Origin: a virus
DNA: 23,917 nt
Virus record (IMG/VR): IMGVR_UViG_3300000176_000053
Location: 1 to 23,917 of that record
Direction: 5' to 3' (one strand)
A program made the position numbers and the translations under genes. Below, one piece after another: positions 7,356-14,563 of this stretch (the first letter of the stretch is position 1; every line of letters begins with the position of its first letter). Below the pieces are notes generated by a model that had not been told where the DNA came from, searched no databases, and saw only the letters and a program-made list of their open reading frames with translations.

Positions 7356-8024
7356 ATGCCATTAGATAGTTATACAAATGGGCCGTATTTAGGTACGGCT
7401 CGTAATCCCTTTAGCTATGAAAAGATTGAGCAGACTAGCCGAGATATTCAAACTCCTTGGCTTTCTCTAGATCAAATCACCGAACAATTAAACTTGTTTG
7501 GTGATACTAGCCAAGACGATTACCTTACCAGCCTTGAATTGGCCACCCGTATGGCCATCGAGGACTATTTGGGTATGTCCATATTCCCAATTAGCTATAA
7601 AGTCTATTATGGGGCTTTTAATGGCATGAGTGGCACACAAACACTACTTAATTTGCCAGAAGTAAGCCAAGACAATCAAAATCAAATTGGCACGGTTATT
7701 AATTCCGTTGGATATTGGAATGGAAACCAGCCGCCAACATTTACTTTGCTTTCGCCTACTTCATATTATTATGATCCTACTGGCAACCAAGTTATTGCTA
7801 CTGGATTCCCAGAAGAAGTAAACCAAATAATGAGCAATCCTATTGTGGTTCAATACACAACAGGAGCAAGTCCTTATGCTCAATATCCAGTTATTCAACA
7901 AGCTGGTTTATTGCTTTTGACGCATTTATATAACAATCGTAGCGATACTGTTATGGGTAATATGACCAAAATACCATTTGGCGTAGAGCAATTATTACGG
8001 CCATACAAACCGCTGGTGTTCTAA
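7356..8024 (+). CDS. Head-tail connector (adaptor), HK97 gp6-like
   Basis: Likely adaptor ring that binds below the portal and starts the neck. The 222-residue protein has the helical N-terminal pattern of the family (SLDQITEQLNL, then DDYLTSLELATRMAIEDYLG, residues about 36-70), a variable beta middle, and the diagnostic C-terminal end IPFGVEQLLRPYKPLVF. The helix before it, AGLLLLTHLYNNR, also matches. An AAGG ribosome site precedes the ATG, and the stop overlaps the next start (TAATG at 8022-8026). Position right after the capsid genes supports the role. Confidence 0.82.
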   Translation: MPLDSYTNGPYLGTARNPFSYEKIEQTSRDIQTPWLSLDQITEQLNLFGDTSQDDYLTSLELATRMAIEDYLGMSIFPISYKVYYGAFNGMSGTQTLLNLPEVSQDNQNQIGTVINSVGYWNGNQPPTFTLLSPTSYYYDPTGNQVIATGFPEEVNQIMSNPIVVQYTTGASPYAQYPVIQQAGLLLLTHLYNNRSDTVMGNMTKIPFGVEQLLRPYKPLVF

Positions 8025-8368
8025 TGGGTATTGTTCGGTTTGAAACCGTAAATGTGAACAATGTCAGTATTTCTACTGATAGCGTTGGCCAAACCGTACC
8101 CAATATAACCCTTTGGTTTCAGACCCGTGCCAGAGTATTAGATATTAAGAATGATATGCACATCAATAAAGATGACCGCATTTATTCTGATGTTGCAAAA
8201 TTTGTATTAAATAACACACCAAATACAGTTGCAATGGCCACAAATCAAGTTGGCTATTCATTTGGCTGGCGTGGTGATGATTGGCGTATTAGTGATGTAT
8301 ATGAAAGTAACGATAAAATGAATATTACTTTCTTGGTTTATAGAAATAACCCAACAACGCAAGTATGA
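8024..8368 (+). CDS. Head-closure / stopper-like protein
   Basis: Small 114-residue beta-rich protein without membrane or catalytic motifs. The C-terminal half has WRGDDWRISDVYESNDKMNI, a 'wr..dv.e.d.....' pattern common to head-tail joining (SPP1 gp16/HK97 stopper-type) proteins. The N-terminal half resembles a beta barrel (ITLWFQTRARVLD). It is translationally coupled to the connector before it and overlaps the terminator-like gene after it, which is the usual slot for the stopper ring. The call rests mainly on position and fold pattern. Confidence 0.6.
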   Translation: MGIVRFETVNVNNVSISTDSVGQTVPNITLWFQTRARVLDIKNDMHINKDDRIYSDVAKFVLNNTPNTVAMATNQVGYSFGWRGDDWRISDVYESNDKMNITFLVYRNNPTTQV

Positions 8369-8781
8369 CAACTCAAAATAACCCGCTTAACTATGCCCAA
8401 GCGATCCAATACCAGCTTTCTAGTATTGTATCTCCTGTGCCTGTTTACGCCAATTTTAATCGTAATTTTGCTAACGAGCCTGAGTTCATTACTTGGCAAT
8501 TACGCAATATTCACCAGCCTGTTTATACGGGTTCAAACAAAACTGTAAAAGGTATTGATACACCAATATTCCAAATCAATACATTTGCCCAAGACATGAA
8601 CGATGCTTTCAATATAAGCAATTCCATATTACAATCGCTTCATGGTTACAGCGGTTTATTTGGGGGGTCAACTGGATTCCAAATATCAAAAGCCGATGTG
8701 CATTGGTTGTATAATACATACGATGATACGGTAAAGTTGAACCATATTGTTATGGATTGCACTTTATACATTCCAACATAA
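8365..8781 (+). CDS. Tail terminator / tail completion protein, DUF3168-like
   Basis: 138-residue protein fitting the tail-terminator (lambda U/HK97-type) slot immediately before the major tail protein. It shows an N-terminal helix with AIQYQLSSIV and then VPVYANF, a strand pair EFITWQLRN, a helix DAFNISNSILQSLHGY, and a final NHIVMDCTLYIP strand. This alpha-beta order is typical of DUF3168 proteins, which cap the tail tube and join it to the neck. It overlaps the stopper gene by 4 bases (ATGA). Sequence motifs are weak, so the call rests on architecture and order. Confidence 0.65.
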   Translation: MTTQNNPLNYAQAIQYQLSSIVSPVPVYANFNRNFANEPEFITWQLRNIHQPVYTGSNKTVKGIDTPIFQINTFAQDMNDAFNISNSILQSLHGYSGLFGGSTGFQISKADVHWLYNTYDDTVKLNHIVMDCTLYIPT

Positions 8782-8787
8782 TATAAT
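8757..8787 (+). promoter_or_regulatory. Candidate promoter for the major tail protein gene
   Basis: A perfect TATAAT at 8782-8787 begins right after the preceding stop codon. TTGCAC at 8757-8762 could serve as a -35 element with a 19-base spacer, which is longer than optimal. The gap before the tail-tube gene is one of the longest in the operon, and that product is needed in many copies. AT-rich DNA makes TATAAT common by chance, so confidence is low. Confidence 0.3.
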
Positions 8788-8819
8788 TTGATTAACTTTT
8801 ATTTTAAGGAATTACTAAA

Positions 8820-9341
8820 ATGGCACTTCCAGCACAAGTTCTACCTGGGTTTTCGGCATCGTTATGGTGTCAAACTGGCACAACGCCAACCCCATTAACT
8901 CTTACTCAATTGTCCACATGGACAGGCGAAGTTGATTCCATTGTTGGTACAGTTGCTAATGGTAGTGGCTCTGCTGGCGAACAGTTAAATGTTGAAGCTA
9001 TCCCTAAATTTGGTCAAGATGACGCATCCGCAAACTTTTATGTTGCTGGTAGCCGTCAATCTGATGTTATTCCTACGCAAAGCAAGCCAACTTCATTAAG
9101 CATTGTTGCCGCATGGAATCCTTCTGATGCTGGTCTTTTGCTAATGCGTAGCGATGCATACAGCGGAATTATTGATCGTACATTCGTTATTGCCGCTGTT
9201 GATGGCGCAAACACAGTTGCATATGCCTTTACTGGCCGTGTATCTGAGTTCACTATTGATACAGCACCAAATCAAGAAGCGAAATGCACATTCACGATTC
9301 ATCCTCGTGGCAACCAATATGGCTGGTCAAACAACACTTAA
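8820..9341 (+). CDS. Major tail (tube) protein
   Basis: Probable tail-tube subunit that polymerises around the tape measure. The 173-residue, beta-rich protein has a loop region with Gly/Ser/Asn (residues 40-55), a central PTSLSIVAAWNPSDAG and then LLLMRSDAYSGIIDRTFVIA, and a C-terminal strand pattern (YAFTGRVSEFTIDTA...CTFTIHPRG) that recalls tube proteins of siphoviruses. AAGGA (8806-8810) gives a good ribosome site 9 bases before the ATG. Its position between the terminator-like protein and the tape-measure chaperones is the canonical one. Confidence 0.8.
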   Translation: MALPAQVLPGFSASLWCQTGTTPTPLTLTQLSTWTGEVDSIVGTVANGSGSAGEQLNVEAIPKFGQDDASANFYVAGSRQSDVIPTQSKPTSLSIVAAWNPSDAGLLLMRSDAYSGIIDRTFVIAAVDGANTVAYAFTGRVSEFTIDTAPNQEAKCTFTIHPRGNQYGWSNNT

Positions 9342-9345
9342 TAAA

Positions 9346-9579
9346 ATGCCGACAATAAAAGATAACGCAGACTTAGCAAATTATTTTAGTTACTTGGTAA
9401 ACCAAGCCGATTCTGGAGTTAAGGATTGGTTTGGTTTTCAACAACAAAAAGTAATGGGTATTAATTTAGCGTATGAAATTGCGGCCCGTCATGCGGATTC
9501 AATGTCCCCAGACGAAATAACATCTTTTGTAAAATCTCTTAATAATTCAATATTTAATAATCTCATTAAACCAAAATGA
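9346..9579 (+). CDS. Small helical protein of unknown function in the tail operon
   Basis: 77-residue product beginning MPTIKDNADLANYF. It looks mostly helical, with a helix at FQQQKVMGINLAYEIAARH and a C-terminal SPDEITSFVKSLNNSIFNNL; there is no known domain, signal or membrane segment. The frame stays open further upstream, but earlier starts would lie inside the tail-tube gene, so the ATG at 9346, five bases after that gene, is preferred even though no clear ribosome site precedes it. An ATG at 9319 (adding MAGQTTLNK) is the alternative. Its end overlaps the next gene by 4 bases. The slot suggests a tail-assembly accessory role; I do not recognise it. Confidence 0.6.
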   Translation: MPTIKDNADLANYFSYLVNQADSGVKDWFGFQQQKVMGINLAYEIAARHADSMSPDEITSFVKSLNNSIFNNLIKPK

Positions 9580-10094
9580 CAAACTTTCGGGTTGAAGGTG
9601 TTGGGATTACAGAATTTAAAGAATTGCTAGAGCAGATTAAAGATGATTTTGGCCCTAAAGATACAAACAACATTTTAAGAAATTCCGTTCGTTTATCAAT
9701 GCGAACAGTTTTGGAAACGGCCAGAACATTAGTTCCAAGAGATACTGGCCAATTAGCGGCCAGCCTTCAGATTGAAACCAGAAAACCAACTTCACGGGAC
9801 AAAAAGTCAAAATATGTCAGCACAAATGATATTGTGATTGGTAAAGTTACAGCTTATATTGGCAAAGAAGGCCACAGAAGGACATTTAAAAGCGCAAAAA
9901 GCGGCGCAAAAACAGAAATGCAAAGCGATGCCAGAGCAATTGCAATGGAGTTTGGAACGGCAAAAGTAGCGGCAAAACCATATTTAAGACCAGCATTAGA
10001 ATCAAATGTAACTGTTATTACAACCAATCTGGGCGATTCTTTAAAACAATCCCTAGAAAAATATAAAGCAAGACAAGCGAGAAAAACACTATGA
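9576..10094 (+). CDS. HK97 gp10-like neck / tail-completion protein
   Basis: 172-residue protein with the signature of the HK97-gp10 family: an N-terminal 'G..EF...L' (GVGITEFKELLEQI, 8-21), a helix ending in VLETARTLVPRDTGQLAASL (44-64, the conserved 'A...vP.dTG.L..Sl'), and a C-terminal AMEFGTAKVAAKPYLRPALE (about 124-143, 'EfGT....a.PfmrPAl'). Family members act at the head-tail joint or in tail completion. They usually lie upstream of the major tail gene; here the gene follows it. It overlaps both neighbours by 4 bases (ATGA). Confidence 0.85.
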   Translation: MTNFRVEGVGITEFKELLEQIKDDFGPKDTNNILRNSVRLSMRTVLETARTLVPRDTGQLAASLQIETRKPTSRDKKSKYVSTNDIVIGKVTAYIGKEGHRRTFKSAKSGAKTEMQSDARAIAMEFGTAKVAAKPYLRPALESNVTVITTNLGDSLKQSLEKYKARQARKTL

Positions 10095-10579
10095 ATCAAT
10101 TTGCAAATGCGCTGGGCAAGAAGTTTTTAGAAAATCAAGAAATGTTGCGTGTTCGTTCATTTGAAATGAATGGCCATACATTTAAAGTAAAAGTTCCAAC
10201 CACTTTGGAATATGAAGCCATCAACGAAAATATTAAAGTTGTTGATGATGAATTAGTTGAAAAGTATTATCAAGAATTATCTAAGCCATTTATTGATAAA
10301 AAAGAAGAATTTGAAAAAGAATCAGATATTCAATATAAAGATAATGATGTGATTATTAAAGATCGTTCAATGCGTGAAACTGCAATTAATAAAGTTATTA
10401 CAGAAAAACGCATTACTGAAATGTTCAAATTAATCGTGCCAGAACAAGCCGATTTTGATATGAATACTATTACATATTCAATGATTGAAGAATTATTCCC
10501 ATTCTCAATTCAACTTGAAATTATTGAAGGCATTACCAATACCATTTCTCCAGGTTATAAAGCAACCAAGGGAAAGTAA
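10091..10579 (+). CDS. Tail assembly chaperone, short form (lambda G-like)
   Basis: 162-residue product of the unshifted frame. In lambda-type phages the G protein coats the tape measure before tube assembly. The sequence is charged and helical, with an early FEMNGHTFKVKVPTTLEYEA, a typical opening for chaperones of this slot, and no enzymatic motif. The last codons are AAG GGA AAG TAA; the embedded GGGAAAG is the slippery heptamer of lambda G/GT. Position directly before the tape measure gene, and the open -1 frame beyond its stop, support the role strongly. It overlaps the gp10-like gene by 4 bases. Confidence 0.85.
   Translation: MNQFANALGKKFLENQEMLRVRSFEMNGHTFKVKVPTTLEYEAINENIKVVDDELVEKYYQELSKPFIDKKEEFEKESDIQYKDNDVIIKDRSMRETAINKVITEKRITEMFKLIVPEQADFDMNTITYSMIEELFPFSIQLEIIEGITNTISPGYKATKGK
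10570..10576 (+). promoter_or_regulatory. Programmed -1 ribosomal frameshift site (GGGAAAG)
   Basis: In the upstream frame the heptamer reads G GGA AAG, followed at once by TAA (10577-10579). Slipping back one base gives GGG AAA GTA and enters an open frame that runs to 10924-10926. The heptamer is identical to the established lambda G-T slippery sequence, and its location at the last codon of the short chaperone matches that system. Confidence 0.88.
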
Positions 10580-10926
10580 TAGGGTCGATCCGTAGGCAAG
10601 TTAAAGCCTATTTAACGGCACATGGATCAGACCCAAAAACCATCGATGAAGAAACATTTGCAGACATTTGTGTAATGTATGCGGATGGCCTTATTGGTAA
10701 TCGGGGAATAATAGAAATATTGGGAAGTTTAACGGCGGGACATTTTAATTCAATGTTGCCAAAAGGTAAAACTCCATACAATTTACAAGCTATAATACCG
10801 AATATATATGATTATTTGTATCCCCCATTATCAGAGGAAGCGAAAAGGAATCAAGTAAGCGATCAGTTATTAGCGTTTGCGATGCTTGCTCCCAATGCCC
10901 CAAAAGGGTTTTTCAAAGGAAAATAG
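10576..10926 (+). CDS. Frameshifted T extension of the tail assembly chaperone (G-T fusion)
   Basis: This is the -1 frame segment reached by slippage at GGGAAAG. It adds 116 residues beginning VIGSIRRQVKAYLTAHG, so the fused product (10091-10576 plus 10576-10926) would be about 278 residues. In lambda the T part recruits tail-tube subunits while the G part binds the tape measure. The segment has DEETFADICVMYADGLIGNR and a Pro/Tyr-rich NIYDYLYPPLSEEAKRNQ. An ATG at 10675 would give only an 83-residue fragment, without a convincing ribosome site and cutting the continuous open frame, so independent translation is unlikely. It ends just before the tape measure ATG. Confidence 0.82.
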   Translation, partial: VIGSIRRQVKAYLTAHGSDPKTIDEETFADICVMYADGLIGNRGIIEILGSLTAGHFNSMLPKGKTPYNLQAIIPNIYDYLYPPLSEEAKRNQVSDQLLAFAMLAPNAPKGFFKGK

Positions 10927-12855
10927 ATGGCAAATATAGCAAGTTTGGGCGTGGTGCTAGGGTTGGATTCTGCGGAATTCACATCAGGCATCGACAAAGC
11001 CGAAAAACTGCTAGATGGTTTCCAAGAAAAACTGGTTGAACTTGCTGGTATTGCCGCATTTGCGGAAATGACAAACAAGGCAATGGAGTTTGCAAATTCC
11101 ATTGAAAAAACAGCTAAAGCAAACGATGTTGCAACGGCATCTGTTTTGCAGTTGTCAGAAGCACTTGCCAAGAATGGCGGCGAAGCAGATGATACCAGCC
11201 GTATATACGCTGGGTTTACTCAAAAATTAGAATCTGCTGTTAGCGGCAATTTAAAGGTTCAAAACTCATTTGCCAAAATTGGCGTAAGTTTAAATGACTT
11301 ACGAACATTGTCAGAACAAGATTTGTTTGAAAAAACAATTTCTGGTTTGGCGAAAATGTCCGATTCTGCTGAACGCAATGGCGTTGCTTTTCAATTGCTT
11401 GGGCGTGGCATCAAAGGCGTGGATATTGTTGGCCTTAATCGGGACATGGAAGAATCTAAAGGCGAATTTGATAAATATTCAGCCAGTATTCAACAAGCCC
11501 ATGAATTATCTTTAAAACTAGAGCAATCCAGCAAAAAATTAACCTTAACTTTTACACAAGCCGTTATTCCATCGCTAAAGCTGGTTTATGATGATTTAAC
11601 TCAAAGTAGTACCGCAATGGAAACTTTTGGTAAAGTTTTGGAAAATATTGCGGCTGGTGCGGCCATTACTTTTGCGGCAATTAAAGTTGATGTTTTGGAA
11701 TTGTGGGATATTGTCAAAGGAACAGTTCTTGTATTAAGGGATGCCGCCAATCCAGCAATGTGGGGTCAATTAGAAAATGACACCAAAAATGCTATTAACA
11801 ATATGCAATTGGATTGGTCAAAATACCAAGAATTTGTGGCAAAAGCATCAATGCCACCACAAGCAACAGAATCAAAAGAAAAAGTAAATATCAATCGTGA
11901 TGTTGTGCCTGGACTTGCTAAACAACAGGCCGCAGTCGAAGCAATTAGCGTTCAATATGAAAATCAACAAAAACTACTTCTTGAAGCATTAAAAGCAAAA
12001 GAAGAAGATGTTTATTTAACAAAAAATCAAAAAGAATTAAACGATGCCATAAATAAAGTAATTATGGATCGTGACAAAATGCTGGGCGAAATTGACAAGC
12101 GTGAAAAAGCAACTCCTGCTGGCCCGAATCGTCAAGCCATTATTGATGATCTTGAAAAGCAACGGCAAAAAGTTTATGAATTAACTGGCACATATGTGCA
12201 ATTAACAGCCATTCAAGTTCAAGAAAGCCAAGCCGCACAACAAACATTTAGCAATGGTTGGGATAAAGCATTTAATCAATATGTTGAAAGTGGTCAAAAC
12301 GCCGCACAACAAGGGCAACAATCGTTCCAAGTATTAACATCCGCAATGGATACCGCATTGGCTCAATTTGTTAAAAATGGAAAAGTAAATTTTAAATCAT
12401 TGGTTGATAACATGATTGAAGGTTTAATTATGATCCAAGCCAGAGCCGCAATGACCCAAGTATTTAGCGGTGTTGGTGGAATGTTAAGTGGTTTATTTGG
12501 CGGCGGCGGTAATGCTTTTACAAACCCCGCATCTGGTGGTTCTTTTTCTGGTTCAGCGTTTCAACTTCCAGCAATGGCAAGTGGCGGTGATTTAACTGCG
12601 GGTATGCCAACCATAGTAGGTGAAAATGGCCCAGAAATAGTTGTTCCACAAACAGGCGGTACGGTAATCCCAAATAACAAACTTGCCGATGTTATGGGCG
12701 GTTCTGGTGGCCCAGCGGTACATTACAACGGCCCATATATTGCCAATATGTCTGCAATTGACACACAATCAGCAACTCAATTTTTAGCGGCCAATCAAAA
12801 CGCAGTTTGGGGAGCATACCAGAACGCACAACGCAGTTTGCCGCAAACAAGGTAA
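10927..12855 (+). CDS. Tail tape measure protein
   Basis: Sets tail length and is ejected with the DNA. The 642-residue protein starts MANIASLGVVLGLDSAEFTSGI, a classic tape-measure opening. It is largely helical with long Gln/Lys/Glu-rich coiled regions (about 40-230 and 340-440), a hydrophobic segment near 238-258 (IAAGAAITFAAI), a Gly-rich hydrophobic stretch near 515-530, and the common C-terminal ASGGDLTAGMPTIVGENGPE (about 551-570). At about 1.5 angstrom per residue the tail would be near 95 nm (estimate). No peptidoglycan hydrolase motif is visible. AAAGGA (about 10915-10920) is the ribosome site, inside the end of the T frame. Confidence 0.93.
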   Translation: MANIASLGVVLGLDSAEFTSGIDKAEKLLDGFQEKLVELAGIAAFAEMTNKAMEFANSIEKTAKANDVATASVLQLSEALAKNGGEADDTSRIYAGFTQKLESAVSGNLKVQNSFAKIGVSLNDLRTLSEQDLFEKTISGLAKMSDSAERNGVAFQLLGRGIKGVDIVGLNRDMEESKGEFDKYSASIQQAHELSLKLEQSSKKLTLTFTQAVIPSLKLVYDDLTQSSTAMETFGKVLENIAAGAAITFAAIKVDVLELWDIVKGTVLVLRDAANPAMWGQLENDTKNAINNMQLDWSKYQEFVAKASMPPQATESKEKVNINRDVVPGLAKQQAAVEAISVQYENQQKLLLEALKAKEEDVYLTKNQKELNDAINKVIMDRDKMLGEIDKREKATPAGPNRQAIIDDLEKQRQKVYELTGTYVQLTAIQVQESQAAQQTFSNGWDKAFNQYVESGQNAAQQGQQSFQVLTSAMDTALAQFVKNGKVNFKSLVDNMIEGLIMIQARAAMTQVFSGVGGMLSGLFGGGGNAFTNPASGGSFSGSAFQLPAMASGGDLTAGMPTIVGENGPEIVVPQTGGTVIPNNKLADVMGGSGGPAVHYNGPYIANMSAIDTQSATQFLAANQNAVWGAYQNAQRSLPQTR

Positions 12856-12858
12856 TGT

Positions 12859-13548
12859 ATGACAACAACGCTTAATAATATTCTTGCCGCATCTGAATCG
12901 GTAACCATTAACGATCAAAGGATGGTTGGCCAAGTTATCAGCCGTAATCAGCGCATCAGCACTAGCGAAATTTTGACCGTTATTCCATTTCAGTTTACTT
13001 TTAAACCAAACAGCTATTTGCAATACAGCCAAAGCCGTGCATTATTGGCGAATTTGCGTCAATACGATAAATCGCTTACCCAATATTTAAATTTTGGCAC
13101 AACTGGTTGGGCAAACTATATTTCATATCAAGGTCAATTAACCCCAAGCCAAATATCAGCTTGCACATTTAGCACATCATCTTCTGGAACAAATTTAATC
13201 CTTACTGGAGTTCCGACTGCGAATCCTACATATAATGCGGTTGTTGTTGGTGACTTTATACAAGCTGGTCAATATACATATATTGCAACTGCAACTGTGC
13301 AATGCGGATCATCTGGAACAATTACAATTCCAGTTCATCGCAGTTTAATTGATGGCCCTTTATCTTCTGGAATTTCAGCGGTAATTGGTCAATATGGCAC
13401 AACTCAAGCAATGGGCGGCAATACATATACTGGCGTTACATTCCCAGTAATATTGCAACAATATCCAACATATACTTTAATTCCAATTACCAACGATTCT
13501 TTTATTCAATGGTCTGGGCCATTTAAGGCATTTGAAGCGGTATTATGA
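12859..13548 (+). CDS. Distal tail / minor tail protein (tail-tip assembly)
   Basis: 229-residue protein directly after the tape measure gene, the slot of distal tail or lambda M-like proteins. It is beta-rich with no enzymatic motif. An N-terminal FQFTFKPNSYLQYSQS, repeated short strands rich in Thr, Ser and Gly, and a C-terminal FIQWSGPFKAFEAVL can be seen. The last motif recalls distal tail proteins, but I cannot assign a family with certainty. It overlaps the next gene by 4 bases (ATGA), which fits stoichiometric synthesis of tip components. Confidence 0.6.
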   Translation: MTTTLNNILAASESVTINDQRMVGQVISRNQRISTSEILTVIPFQFTFKPNSYLQYSQSRALLANLRQYDKSLTQYLNFGTTGWANYISYQGQLTPSQISACTFSTSSSGTNLILTGVPTANPTYNAVVVGDFIQAGQYTYIATATVQCGSSGTITIPVHRSLIDGPLSSGISAVIGQYGTTQAMGGNTYTGVTFPVILQQYPTYTLIPITNDSFIQWSGPFKAFEAVL

Positions 13549-14150
13549 CAACACCAATAACACCAATACAAAACACAAACAATATTCGATATGCGGATTT
13601 TGTTCAAGTTATTGCGGGTTCTGAAACATTTATGTTTGCAACAACCCCATCATCCATTACCGTTCCAGCAGTAAGTAGCCAGCCTTTTGACGGCCTTGGC
13701 CAATTGGTAAATATTGGAAAAGTCCAACGAGATATTAAATCTACCGCAAGCCAAACAACCATTGTAATGAATGGTATTGACACAGCAATGCTTGGATGGG
13801 TTCTTGGCCAAGATATTAAAGGCGCACAAATTACCATGTGGAAAGGGTTTTTTGATACATCTGGTAACCTTATAACAACTGGCGGTACTGGCGGTTTATA
13901 TCAATACTTTTATGGGTTTGTAAATACCTTTACTATTGGCGAAACATGGAATGAAGAAGCCAGAGGGTTTGTTGCAAACATTACTGTTAGTGCGGCAAAT
14001 ATTCAAATGATTTTGCAAAACAGAATTGTTGGTCGGTTTACAAATGATGCAAGCTGGCAATACTTTACGCCTGGCGATACATCAATGAATCGTGTTGCAA
14101 CAATTTCAACCATCTATTATGCGTTTGGGGCTTCTGCTGGCGTTCTATGA
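13545..14150 (+). CDS. Tail tip hub-like minor tail protein (DUF2163-like / lambda L slot)
   Basis: 201-residue beta-rich protein in the hub position before the large tip protein. It contains DFVQVIAGSETFMFATTPSS near the start, a central TMWKGFFDTSGN, and a C-terminal block SAANIQMILQNRIVGRFTND followed by ASWQYFTPGDTSMNRV (about 148-185). That block matches the 'R..gR.tn...q....PGDtsf..v' pattern of hub or DUF2163-type tail proteins. It probably joins the tube end to the J-like protein. It is coupled by ATGA overlaps to both neighbours. Confidence 0.62.
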   Translation: MTTPITPIQNTNNIRYADFVQVIAGSETFMFATTPSSITVPAVSSQPFDGLGQLVNIGKVQRDIKSTASQTTIVMNGIDTAMLGWVLGQDIKGAQITMWKGFFDTSGNLITTGGTGGLYQYFYGFVNTFTIGETWNEEARGFVANITVSAANIQMILQNRIVGRFTNDASWQYFTPGDTSMNRVATISTIYYAFGASAGVL

Positions 14151-14563
14151 TCCGTTACGCCAACAAGTTTGATAACCATAAAATATGGGAATTATTAAAA
14201 GATTTTTGTTACAAAAAGCAGTTTAATGTTAGTTTGAATGAATCGGAATGGTCTGAAGATTTTGTTAATAAAAGACTTTCCATGATTTATGCGGGTTTGG
14301 GGTTTGTATTAATTGCTGAAGATGGGTTTTTGGTTGCAATTAAAAATCCTTGTTTTTGGTTAGATAATGTATTTGTTTTGCAAGAAATAATGTGGCATAG
14401 CAAAAGCAAAAAAACAGCGGTTGCATTATTAAAGAAGTTTATGGAAATAGGAAAAAAAATGGTTAAATCTGGCGAAGTGCGTGAAATACATTTTGCTAGT
14501 TTTGAAGATTCTGATTTTGGAAAATACGGCGCAATTAAGCACCAAACAGCCTGGAAGATATAA
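14147..14563 (+). CDS. GNAT-like N-acetyltransferase fold protein
   Basis: 138-residue protein whose layout fits a GNAT fold: an N-terminal MIRYANKFDNHKIWELLKDF (strand plus helix), a middle GLGFVLIAEDGFLVAIKNPC beta hairpin, then WLDNVFVLQEIMWHSKSKKT, where LDNVFVLQE resembles the strand preceding the acetyl-CoA loop. The SKSKKTAVALLKKF segment occupies the place of the Q/RxxGxG/A loop but lacks clear glycines, so catalytic activity is uncertain. It sits within the tail tip cluster with a 4-base overlap to the hub-like gene, and may modify a tail or host protein. Similar small GNAT-like genes are common phage passengers. Confidence 0.55.
   Translation: MIRYANKFDNHKIWELLKDFCYKKQFNVSLNESEWSEDFVNKRLSMIYAGLGFVLIAEDGFLVAIKNPCFWLDNVFVLQEIMWHSKSKKTAVALLKKFMEIGKKMVKSGEVREIHFASFEDSDFGKYGAIKHQTAWKI

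Noticed and set aside
9154-9345. Longer start for the small gene ending at 9579
   Set aside because: It would lie almost wholly inside the tail-tube gene in another frame and give a hydrophobic, non-homologous N-terminus typical of shadow coding.
10675-10926. Independent 83-residue gene starting at ATG 10675
   Set aside because: The frame is open far upstream and joins the preceding chaperone through GGGAAAG; no good ribosome site precedes this ATG.
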